A stretch of 64,000 nt of DNA from Lepidodermella squamata (lineage: Eukaryota > Gastrotricha): positions 1,054,001-1,118,000 of the forward strand of contig JBLDXI010000036.1 in assembly GCA_047495785.1 (NCBI GenBank), written 5' to 3'. This document shows positions 41,701 through 51,951 of this stretch, in pieces; within the stretch, counting starts at the first letter, position 1, and every line of letters starts with the position of its first letter. The translations under genes were made by a program, and so were the position numbers. The notes below the pieces were generated by a model. It was not told where the DNA came from. It saw nothing but the letters and a program-made list of their open reading frames with translations, and searched no databases.

Positions 41701-42045
41701 AAATTACCGGTCCAAAATGACTGAACTTTTCATCCAAAACCTAAAAAATTTGCGTGCGATTCGCATACATGTGTTTTCGAAAATTGCCAAATAAATAAAA
41801 AATTACGTGCTAAACCACATAGGTGTGTTCCCACAAATAAACATTTTTTACATCGTTTCGCTTGTGTTTCGACATGTAAAAACGACGTTTTTGGTCAAAA
41901 TGAAAAAAATTGGTGAAAATATTTTAAGACTTGTGTTAACACAAGCACTTTTAAAAGTTACAATAGTAACACACATTTTTGTCATTTTTTTGCAACTTTC
42001 CAAAACACCAAGCGACTTACACATACACCAGCCGGACTTAGAGGG
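38734..42045 (+). mobile_element. piggyBac transposon, apparently complete (3312 bp)
   Basis: Flanked by TTAA at 38730-38733 and 42046-42049. Terminal inverted repeats are CCCTCTAAGTCCG and its complement CGGACTTAGAGGG. Precise TTAA insertion with CCC-type ends defines piggyBac. The element carries a four-exon transposase gene with no interruption. It lies in the 3' untranslated region of the 71-aa peptide gene; host text (tatgcttcaattattcaaataaa) resumes right after it. Confidence 0.93.
39534..41698 (+). CDS. piggyBac transposase, four exons, intact (669 aa)
   Basis: Exons 39534-39765, 39815-40518, 40574-40736 and 40788-41698 total 2010 nt in one frame; introns are 47-55 bp with GT-AG borders. 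The protein has an acidic N-terminus (~170 residues), then the DDE_Tnp_1_7 core with each catalytic Asp: VDEQMIAFKGR, MDNWFSS and NMRGVDVADRL. KPVKRGLKIF and FLSTRHCG are further family signatures. It ends in the typical Cys-rich zinc-binding tail (CVYCKVAPGC ... WHCAQCDVGLCCENF). Length is a little above the usual ~600 aa because of the acidic N-terminus. With intact ends and target site this copy may still be active. Confidence 0.9.
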
Positions 42046-42090
42046 TTAATGTAATCTCTGTGCTAATCTATACTATATGCTTCAATTATT

Positions 42091-42120
42091 CAAATAAATG
42101 TGTTCTTTGGCGGTGGCAAG
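42091..42120 (+). terminator. Conserved 3' processing region of the 71-aa peptide gene, displaced by piggyBac
   Basis: AATAAA at 42093-42098 and CTTTGGCGGTGGCAAGAAA (42105-42123). The preceding text matches the PAN-like gene 3' end at 36120-36146, showing that it belongs to the array. Confidence 0.65.
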
Positions 42121-43090
42121 AAATCGAACGAGCAAGCAGTAAGCAATAGAATAAGACACTCTCTAAAACTAAGTCCTTAAAAGGTCGATAAAGTTCCTTC
42201 GGAAGGTGACTCGACAGATTACTTGCACGCTTCCAAAACAGGACCTTCGGATGAAATGGGTAGGAGCCCCTAAAATAACCACATGGGTGACGGGGGCGCT
42301 TTGATCATAAAGTCTGGGCCGAAAATTACCCCCCCCCCCTCCGCGCACTGCCATCCTATTTTCACGCTTTTTTGAGGGCTAAAGATTGAAGATGCAATAT
42401 ATCCCGAGCTGCTATTGGAACTCATTTCGGAAGAAATATCATTTTCAAAATTGCCACAGCTCAGTATTGGGACAATTTAAATCAAAGGGATTGTTAGGAT
42501 CTCAAAGGTAATGCTGATTATACATCTTACTCTCAGGCGTGCTGCTCTTTTCCTGTCTCACAACAGGCAGCAATTACATGTTGCTACCTCCCAGTATTTG
42601 TTTTCCTTGTATTTGTTGATACCTATCTGACCAAGTCGCTCCGGTTCCTTAGGGGTTGCCATCCGTCATCATCATCAACGTTGCTGGTTGTCAAAGCAAC
42701 GGAAGTTGTAGAAGCCTTTCTTGTCGTCGAAACCGCAGCAGCCGCAGCAGTTTTCCTTTTTTCCAAATTGCAGCTTCAGCCTTTAAATCATTTACTGCAT
42801 TTACTTAGGACTCCTGCGCATTTCAAGGTTTGTTTTGGCTGGACAGGTTTAATGACCTCGGAGATTTGGAAGAAGATGTTTTCCATGCAAATGTTACTTC
42901 TCATGTTCAGAAACAGAAGGAATTCCGAGAATTTGGAATAGTCTAAATCAACAGTAAATAAAGGGGGCTGGATCAAAATCAAATCAAACCACCGTAAGAA
43001 ATTTTAAATCAGATCATCAGTAAATCAAATCATAAAAAAATGGCCTAAATCAAATCGAATCAAATCAAAGTCTCTGAAGTCATCCCGAAC
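42121..43090. other. Intergenic sequence with an AAATC-rich segment
   Basis: 42970-43075 is rich in AAATCAAATC and is the inverted counterpart of the TTTGATTTGAT-rich segment at 35580-35890. No supported gene. The frame at 42681-42941 has no recognisable feature. Confidence 0.45.
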
Positions 43091-43099
43091 ACTGCTTCA

Positions 43100-43863
43100 C
43101 CCGAAGTAGTATTTTTTTGCGCCGCATTAAATTTTTTAATTTTTTTGTTAATTTTCCATTTTAATAATTTTTAATTAGTTTCTCCGTTTTTTCTGATAGT
43201 TTTACTGCTGAGCAACTTTTAAACGTCTCCCGAACAAAAAATGCCCGGGATACGTGGTGTTAGTGGAATAATTAAAATGGAAAATTAACAAAAAAATTAA
43301 AAAATTAAATGCGGCGCAAAAAAATGCTACTTCATGAGGATTCGAACCGTCGCTCATCAGATCACTCAAGTTCTGATGATGCATCGCAACCACTCGACCA
43401 TTCAACCCTCACAATCGCTAAATATTAAAAACCCATTATAAGGATAAGGGTGGCCAATTAGCCCCCATCATTGAGTTTTCTATGGGGTAATTTGGCCACA
43501 ATCACCTAGCCATACCTATGCATCGCCTGGGGTCGCGGTTATTTTTGCTGTCATCTACGACGAAAATGGTCGAAGGAAAAGATTACATCTGAACATCAAA
43601 CCTCATGATTGGCTCCAGGTAATTCAATTTAGAGGGGTCATTTTTACCTCCCTAAACTCACCTCTGTGCAACAACATGCTTTGACCTCATTTCGGGACAT
43701 ACCTGGCTGGAAATTTGCAGCCCTGTAGGAGGGTTGTTGATAATCGTCCCCGTAAATTTTTGTAAAGTTTTACCATGTAGTTTTTGAGCTATAGATAAAA
43801 ATGTGAAAACCTCAATTTTTGGCCAATTAGCCCCAAAGGTTCATTTTGCCCCAAATGACGGTA
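43100..43863. repeat. Dispersed repeat, copy B
   Basis: Hairpin head with arms 43112-43163 and 43270-43325 (TTTTTTGCGCCGCATTAAAT and complement), then a body from 43360 to 43863 that aligns with 3930-5115 minus the MITE of copy A. It provides the empty-site proof for the insertion at 4264. Confidence 0.7.
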
Positions 43864-44083
43864 GTTACTCTGGTTTTAATTTAACATTCAACGAAGTAGG
43901 ACCGCGGATCTGGTGGGGATCACAATAATCTACATGAGGGTCTTTGAATGAGCTCACCGTACGGACCGATGGAACTGGTAGGGACGATCAATAACATCCC
44001 TAGCGGTATTTCGCTCTCCGACATACGCGAAATACATACGCTCATTTCGAGAATAAATGATCACCAGATTACCAGAATGTCAT

Positions 44084-45190
44084 TCTTCCAGATCAAGGAA
44101 GAATTGAAGAATTAGTATTATTTACTGAAATTTTCACCTGGAAAACGAGGACAAACTTATGCTCTGGTAATAATTCGTTTTTAGGCGCGCCTTTCATTGC
44201 GATAAGAACACCGACATATGCTAGAATATTTAGTTGATGCTTGGCATCTATGAATTGCTTGTATCCAGATGCACTCCACACTCATGCTGGTCATTTTGAC
44301 ACGACGACGCACCTCGTCCCAATTTTGTATTACGATTTAAGATACCACTTCATTTTCGCACAGCGAAATGTTCATCTAAACCGCACAAGCAGGTGTGAGG
44401 TGTGGTACAAGCCAGCTCTCCAAACCGAGCTGGGGGTCTACAACAGACTGATTTTCAGAGTCCGGTTTAGGCATGAAAGAAATTTATTTGATGGGGAATT
44501 TGAAGTTTTTTATTTTTACAATATTTCGTCCTTTTATTCGACTTGTTTAATCTGCGTTTAATCTCGGGACAAGGTCTCGACTATAGAAATATATCAACAA
44601 CGCTATAAGGCTAGTTAGTCGTTTTCATCATCCTATTCACAAACCTCTCGCAAAAGCAAGACGCAAACTGAGAATTTTTCATTTGTCGCTGAAGGAAATA
44701 GTACCAGCAATGTCAATTTTCAGATCAAGAAAAAATGGAAAAAAAATTAATATCTTCAACTACGATAACCAGGAAAACGAGGACAAACGTATGTTCCTGT
44801 AATATATAATTTGTAGGCGCGCCTAACCTTGCGATAACAACAGTGACATATGCTAGGTTATTTAGACGTGGTACATGGCACTTGCTTGTATGTTCATCCT
44901 CCTTACTTGTGGCCATCTTGACTCGGCTGCACCTCGTCCCGACATCCCATATTTCTGCTACGAATCACAGATATTAACAGTTTATTAGGCTTCTAAATGA
45001 TTGCCACTCGGCGCCAAATTTAAGGTCCCACTTCATCATTGTGCAGCAAAAGCGGAAAAAACACCGGACTACTTGGGCTGGCTCGATCAGTGGAGTTTAG
45101 ACTTAACATCTTAATATTATGGTCTTAATCGAACTCCCTGAACCGGTTGTCTAAACTGGAGGTATTTTGGGTTCAGGCATGGAGAGGTCT
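44084..45190 (-). repeat. Tandem duplication with a conserved minus-strand open segment
   Basis: 44084-44480 and 44715-45190 are diverged direct copies (AGATCAAG, GGAAAACGAGGACAAAC, TAGGCGCGCCT, GCGATAA, GACATATGCTAG). Read on the minus strand, both keep a frame whose protein text is similar: LNILAYVGVLIAMKGAP / LNNLAYVTVVIARLGAP and EHKFVLVF / EHTFVLVF. This could be a duplicated exon of an unrecognised gene; no start, stop or partner exon was confirmed. Confidence 0.4.
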
Positions 45191-45246
45191 GTATATATAA
45201 TAGCCGCCGGGAAATTTGAAATTTAGCCTTCGTCGAGCACGTAGCG

Positions 45247-45294
45247 GGCCAATCAGAGTGTGCGTGTGGAGGAAACCTAGGCGGGCCTGAAAAT
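45247..45294. repeat. Terminal fragment of the 9-bp-TSD foldback MITE family
   Basis: GGCCAATCAGAGTG, GGAGGAAACCTAGGCGGGCCTGAA matches the right end of the element at 4264-4944 (about 4890-4938). Confidence 0.7.
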
Positions 45295-45444
45295 GAGCCA
45301 AGTTAAGTCAGAGAGCGAAGTAGAGATGGTAGGGATAGTAGGTCCCTACCAATTCAATCGGTCCGCAAGGTAAACTCAGTCAAAGACCAAAGGGGCGACC
45401 CTTATGTCGGTTTTCCTTATCCAAACGTGTTCGGCCGTCTTACT

Positions 45445-45532
45445 ACCCTAACCCTAACCCTATCTCCAGCCTAACCCTAGGCTAACCCTAACCCTAACCT
45501 TAACCCTAACCCTAACCCTAACCCTAACCCTT
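45445..45532. repeat. Interstitial telomere-like repeat (CCCTAA)n
   Basis: About 13 CCCTAA units with a few variants, reading TTAGGG on the minus strand. It is flanked by direct copies of GACCCTTATGTCG-TTTTCCTTAT (45388-45412 and 45600-45624). TTAGGG is the telomere repeat of many animal groups but not of most nematodes (TTAGGC) or insects (TTAGG). Confidence 0.85.
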
Positions 45533-46031
45533 TAAATAACGAATAAAAGGGTTAGGTATTGAATTAAATGAAATTTGGTACCGGCGTGAGATTTTCCCGG
45601 GACCCTTATGTCGTTTTTCCTTATCAGTTCGGCTATCAGTTTCTGAAGCTATTTTTTTCTAGTAATGTTTTAGTGCGACACGTGTAAAAACGGACATCGC
45701 CTTTTTCAAGCGAACAATTGATGTGCTGGCGCCTCGGGTTCAATTATCCACAAACGCCACATTTTCAAAGCTCGGGTTTATTCATTTAATTTTCGTTCAT
45801 TCTTTCCGAGATTTAAAAACCGATTCGCAATGTTCGAGCTCATTTGCTAAGTGCCACAGGCGTTTAATCATGGCACAATTTTGCGCTTATCGCCGTGTTT
45901 CAGCCCTACTTTCTCATCATGTTCATGATAAGACTTTGTTGATCGCAATTCCTGATGACTTCTTATCATAATTTTGACATATGCCGCATGGTGTTATTTC
46001 ATTTTTACAAAACATTTTAATAGATAAAAAC

Positions 46032-49000
46032 ATGGAATCTGAATTTTTCTTCTTTTTAATTCTGGTGATTCTCCAAGGTCTGTCGATCGTCTCATCTGAA
46101 GACGGGTCTATCCCAGAAATCTTAGATAGCATTGACTACATTGAGGTTGACTCGAATTTCAACTTTGACGATGCAGATCTCCTGCCAGAGTTGGCAACAA
46201 GCAAAATCGGAACTGTTGTATACAACGTTTGTTTGAATTTTGTTCTTGAAACAGGTTTAACCTTGCTCAACTTCAGGAATCAATCTACTTTGCTCCTATT
46301 TTTGTATCTGAAACAAATTCATCCTATATGAAACGCATGCCCCTGCCAAACTATGCTGTGTTCAAAATCGCTTCGATTGAAGTTGACAACAAGACTGAGG
46401 CGATCGCAGACATGAAATATCGCTTCTACTCATCGATTGGCGTGTGGCAGGAACTGATTCAGACAAAGCAAGGGATCAAAATATCCTCAGTTTTTGGCTG
46501 CACTTTCGACTCCAAACATTCTTACTTCCATTATATGACCATTATAGCCGAAGGGAAGTTTTTTGGTTCCACGGTTCGATTTCATCAAAATGAAAGCTAC
46601 GCCAAACTTCTCAGTGATGGTAACTTTAGAGTTACCATCAATAAAACCTTCGAGACAGTGGCTAATCGGAGATTCAGGTGAGCTATTTTTAGTTCTAATC
46701 CTGCTTATTTGTTGACCCCTCAGAATTTCAAAAACTATTAAGGATATAGTGATCCTGTGAATTTTCGAATTACTGAAAAACGAGACTCCATACTCTATGC
46801 CAGGCGTAGTCAATCGTGGCGATTTTCGCCAAATTTCGAGTTTTTCAACATCCGCTAAAATTTCAACCAAATTTCACGGAAATTTGAGGAAAAATACATT
46901 GAATGAAGGGGGATTGTTTGATATTAAATTAGTCATCCGTAATACATAGCATAAAGGAATTTTTGCGTGTCGAATGACCTTGTGACTAGGCCTGCCCTAC
47001 GTGTTCGCTCAATGAGCGGAATTGTAATTTTGTCGTCGTTGATTTTTCAAGGTGGCCTGCAAAAAAGATTTAATGCTATACATACTTGGTATAAAACTTT
47101 ATCTTCCATTCCAGAAAAGTCGAATTCTTCGATTCGCAGAGCTTCAGTTCCGCGACCATATGTGTAAACAGCAGTTTTGCTCTTGACGACAAACTCTCAT
47201 TCGATTTGCCAATCACTTCCGAGATATCTGAATCGGCAGTATCTTTCCTGACTGTTGATCAGTTGCCAGTAGAAGCTCAAGGCGAAATGGAGTTTCTGAT
47301 GACCTATCCGTTAATATCAGCTAGAGCTTTGTTCAAAATTCAAATCGGCGGATGGCAGTCGTATCACATTGGTGGTAGTGTCAATGTGAAAGGGAAAGGT
47401 TAGTGTATTAAACATTTCAATAATCCTGAGGTCGTTTTCAGAAGAGCCTTCTACTTTCATCAGGACCTCAGCAAGCTGTAATAAATAGAGCGCTTCAATC
47501 CGCATACTATCAAGTTTTCAGCCAAATCGTCGCAATCTCGAGATCCAAATTAACATCCTCGCAGGAAGTAAAATATTTGTACGGAGCTTCCGCGTGTGGC
47601 CTCGGCCGCGGATCATCCCGGCGCCAGTTCGGGGGCCATCGAATTGTGGAGCATGACATTTTTCTCTTCCAACCTGTAGCTTGGCTCCATCATGAACTCG
47701 CGAACCAGATGATGATGCTCTTCTCACCAGCCGCAACCGGGTCTATAATGACCTCCTTCGAAACTGCGCAAGGGGAAGAAGAAGTCTTCGATACGGCCCC
47801 GACCTGGTGTCAACACTGCTCAGAGCAAGGCATCTACAGCGACGGCCTCTTCAGTTTTGCCACCCGGATTCTTTACTTCATCACTGGGTCGAAACCTCGT
47901 TCTGATATCTTGCTCGAAAAGAACCGCAATATTAATGAAAAATTCATCAGCGAATTATCGAAAGATAGCAACAGCTTCATATCGATTAATGGTGTTACTG
48001 GGCCGGATGAACTTCACATGAATCAGTCGAATAACTTGGTTACCAATATCCTTGGCCAACTCGCAGTTCACTTCACGCAGTACCTGTGTTGCCTAAATCG
48101 AGAGCCAATCGATGACGAGTTGTTGGACTGTGCTAAGCGGATAAAGTTTCCGTTTGATAATGTTACAAAGATCAACTATCAGTTTGATGGTTTCACTTTG
48201 AATGATGCGATCTCCCAGGCTGATGCTCTCCTGGCTCACTTTCCAGTTGGATACAACTTCTCTGGAAGGTTCCTCGAGCAAGCCCCGCCTGAGATGTTGA
48301 GAAAGGATATTGATGTAATGATAATCATTTTCATGGTGTTAAAACTGCCTCTCTATTTTTGAGATCTCAGATCTCAGCGCTAATGATCGCTGATGTGATT
48401 TTAATAATTACACTGCAATTTTTTACTAAATCAAGTTCGATTCCACATGATGATGGGAAAATCGATGAGAGACTTACACAAGGTTCCATCCCGACATTAT
48501 AGGCTTTGGCGCTACCTTTCAACCAGGGTGCGACAACCCAGCTTTGGGACTTCAACCAGGGAAAGTCCGCAAAAACCTTTGGGGGGATCCTTTGGTCTCT
48601 CCGGCTGGGTGCTAGAAAACACCTCATCTCCCGGATCCTGCTCCGCACCCTGTCCCCAACACACGTTTGTTTAAGATGCAGAACTTCGTTGTAATCTTAA
48701 TATTATTGATTCACCACCATGATGGTAAGGCGATGAAGGATAATCTTAATATTGTTCATATCAGACTCAAACGATACATTCCACTAATACTCATGACTAA
48801 AACCGCTTTTTCACAATATCAGCAGGCTTTTTACTGTTCAGAGGCAACATCAATTTCACTAATCAGTTAATTTCATGATATCGGCAGTCCAGAAAGCCAA
48901 ACACGGTTTCGAAGTAGAATCCCCGAACTAGGAGGTATTATCGGGCCCACATTTTACGACCAATTTTATGAGACATCTGTTATCTTTTCCGTAATTTCCA

Positions 49001-51835
49001 CCTTGGCCTGTCGAACTGAGTGTAATACCTACACCTCATTATGCTCATTATGCAAATGTCTTACTTTCTGCTTCGCTTAATTCCTAATTATCTGTTAATG
49101 TTATAATCAAATGACATCTTGGTTTTTAGAACTACAATCGTCGCTTCGGGAGAACTTCCGTTGGTGGCGTTGGAATCGTAGAAATTCCTGCGACCTCACT
49201 ATCAATCAAAGCCATTCTTGAAATGCAGCTGGCCACGGTGTCTTCATTCGCAACTGGGAGGAAGGATTTCGAGAATTTACTGCAAAACTACCAATCTGGC
49301 CCGTTTATCATCTGGAGAAACGTGACCGATGCGAAAAATGCAGCAATTGGACACACCTATACCGCGGCTGCATTCCTGGGTGTTCTCATGTTCGGATTTG
49401 GCGGGCTCCGAATAAGGACTAATCGGGTCGATATTCAACAGCCATCGTTACCGGAAGGCATTGACAACCTCACACTGTCACAAATCGCATTTCTAGGCTA
49501 CGAAGTCAACTATCACGTTAATGCATCGCATATTACCTTGTTTTCGCTTACTGATAGCTTCAGGAAAACAACACGGCTATTCAGTCGAATGAAAAACGGG
49601 TATATCCCACTGACATCGGCTGTGGTTTCGCTGGAAATCCCACCAGTGCCCGAGACATCTGATACGACTGCGGCGATTTACTCTTTCATAGCGGATAGCA
49701 GCTCGAAGTGCGTTTTGGATGACCGAAACTACAACAGCCACAACCCGTACTATTCTGTGGACGAAGCCGAGGACAATTCCAAAAATTCAGGTATCTCTAG
49801 CCAATTCAGTGTAGGAAGGATCCTCGAAGTGGGGTACCTTTGAGCTAGCTTCAAGTATTTACGGTCCCGAGTTTATCGGACCAAAGCAGTGCGCTAGTGG
49901 TATAGCTAGTGGTCCCCCACACTACGTCAATGCCAAGGTGGAAAACACCAACAAGACCCTTTGGCCATATCGGGGCACGAAAACACTGCATAGTTCGGAT
50001 CCTACATCGAGCACTGAATGGTCCCCCTTTGGGTTTTCAGGTTTTTTGTCTTCGCCATTCGAGCTGGGTAGTGCACGAAGTAGGATCCTCGAACTAGGAA
50101 GTGTTTTGGGGCCCCGATATTATGGCCAAAGGGTCTCTCCGTGGTTTCCACCTTGGCCTCGTGGCCCCCATTCCTCCCGTACTTCGCGCACTGGAGCTGG
50201 GGGTACTGTTCCCACTTACCCCCGTACTTCGAACACTTCGCCAATTATTAAAGTGTATTTGTGAATTTAAGATTCTGGAGACGATCAACTGCTCCTGATC
50301 ATTTTGACATCCGCATTCGGCGCCATCGTCGTCATAGTCTTAGGGCTTGGGTTCCTCTATCGAAAACGGTTTCGAAAAAAGGCGGCTAGTATTGTAGCGA
50401 ACAGCGATTCCAGCTACATCGTACCATTCGCAGACTTCACAAAGCTACTCGAAGGCATGGAAGGCGCACAAGATCTCATCATCCTGATCGAGCGAATCAA
50501 CGTTTGCAACGACTGGCTCGAAATAACCGGCATATTGGGAACTGGCCACTACGGCGCCGTGCAACGAGCCGTTCTCCGCATGCCTGGGCAGAGCGAGCAG
50601 GACGTAGCTGTTAAAAGCCTCCGGCCTGACGTCAAGTCCGATTTTGTTGGCCTTATCAAAGAAGCCCATGTTATGAAAGACTTCGACCACGAAAACGTTC
50701 TGCCGCTCATCGGAATCGCGATCCTCCACGACCAGCCGCACCTGATCGTGCCTCTCATGCAAAATGGGACTCTAAAGGAATATCTGAAGCCGAAGAAGTT
50801 GGCGGATGTTAGTTACAGCGAAAGGATGCGGTTCATCACCCAAATTTGCGATGGTATGGTGTACCTTCATTCAAGGAATTGCCTTCATCGAGATCTGGCA
50901 TGTCGCAATGTGTTGCTGTCTAGCGATTTAACGTGTAAGATTTGCGATTTCGGCCTGTCGCGAGTGTTGGAGCAGGAGGATGACTACTATCGAACGTCGA
51001 CGGAGAATGAGTACGCTGTTCCGGTCAGGTGGCACCCGCCCGAGTCGGTGATGCGGAAAATCTTTGTTCTCAAGAGCGATGTTTGGTCCTTTGGCGTTGT
51101 CGCCTGGGAAATTTTCACAAGTAAGGAAACAAAGTTCGCTAAATCTTCTAAAATAGTTCACCTGTTCGAAAGTTTTAATTCCCGAGAGACAAGTATATTT
51201 CAGTTCATTGATTAAGCAAAAGAATCCTTCCATGAGAACAAAAAGAAGAAGATAAATTGTTCAACCCGGAAAAATACCGGAAAAGTCACTTTCGGGTTTT
51301 CCAGTTTTCTTTAGCTCTGTAAATGATGGAAACAGTGTAGGATCTTCGAACGAGGGAATATTTTCCACCCGGAACTTGTTGACCAAAGGTTCCCTTCGGA
51401 GGTTTATTCGGGTTTCCCAGCCTGGAACTTTCGAACCTTTTGACCAAAGGTTCCCCTCAGTGGTTTATTCGGGTTTCCCAGGACCTTTCGAACATAGGCG
51501 GATATGAAACCCCTTTACTATGGAAATTCATGATGTTGAAGGTTCAGTTAAAAGATGTTATTTCTTCTTACAGACTGCGAACGCGAACCTTACGACCAGC
51601 TTCAAGCCATGGAGGTTATTTTCAACGTTTGCCACGGTTTTCGATTGCCAAAGCCACCGGCGTGCCCAGATAAAATGTAAGTGTACAGAACATATCGAAC
51701 AATATTCTCTAATAATTTTCATTTTCTAGCTACGATTATATAATGGCGAAATGCTGGCAGCAAAATCATGAAGATAGGCCGTGCTTCAAGCAGATTCAGG
51801 AAATGTTACAAGACCAAGCATTCACCCATTGTTAA
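46032..51835 (+). CDS. GH65-family glycoside hydrolase / transmembrane / tyrosine kinase fusion receptor (1152 aa, 8 exons)
   Basis: Exons 46032-46226, 46277-46677, 47115-47385, 47442-48314, 49130-49790, 50272-51120, 51574-51676 and 51730-51835 total 3459 nt in one frame, ending TAA before AATAAA at 51883. The product starts with a signal peptide (FFFFLILVILQGLSIVSS). Residues ~30-790 match the GH65 acid trehalase/PGGHG-like fold: AVINRALQSAYY, FGGHRIVEHDIFLFQPVA, GVTGPDELH (general-acid Glu ~479), INYQFDGF, AAFLGVLMFGFGGLRI. Residues ~805-830 are one membrane helix (GAIVVIVLGLGFLY) with a RKRFRKK stop. The kinase follows: GTGHYGAV (~890), VAVKSL (Lys ~915), LHRDLACRN (Asp ~1008), CDFGLSR (~1026), VRWHPPESV, DVWSFGV, a CW/RP tail. 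Intron phases agree at every junction, and the kinase has no signal peptide or early ATG of its own. Confidence 0.85.
48524..48652. mobile_element. hAT-type MITE in intron 4 of the GH65-kinase gene
   Basis: CAGGGTGCG / CGCACCCTG ends, same family as 7610-7759. Flanking octamers CTTTCAAC and TCCCCAAC match in only five positions. The remaining intron 4 and 5 text (48880-48990, 49800-50260) holds related diverged fragments (GTAGGATCCTCGAACTAGG). Confidence 0.65.
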
Positions 51836-51882
51836 TTATTTCAGCTTTGCTTTGGTACCATTTGAATTTTTATACCTAATTC

Positions 51883-51951
51883 AATAAATAAATCTTTATT
51901 CGAAAAAAGTATTTATTCCAATAAAAATCGAAATTATTTATCGAAGAAATA
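51883..51951. terminator. Convergent polyadenylation region between the receptor kinase and the glycosyltransferase
   Basis: AATAAA at 51883-51888 serves the plus-strand receptor gene. TTTATT at 51911-51916 (AATAAA on the minus strand) serves the converging glycosyltransferase gene. The two stop codons are only 116 bp apart. Confidence 0.6.

Noticed and set aside
45445-45532. Chromosome end
   Set aside because: Unique genes continue on both sides, so the telomere-like block is interstitial.
46487-46870. Minus-strand frame opposite the GH65 exon
   Set aside because: The plus strand has spliced GH65 coding sequence with matching phases; the reverse frame has no recognisable feature.
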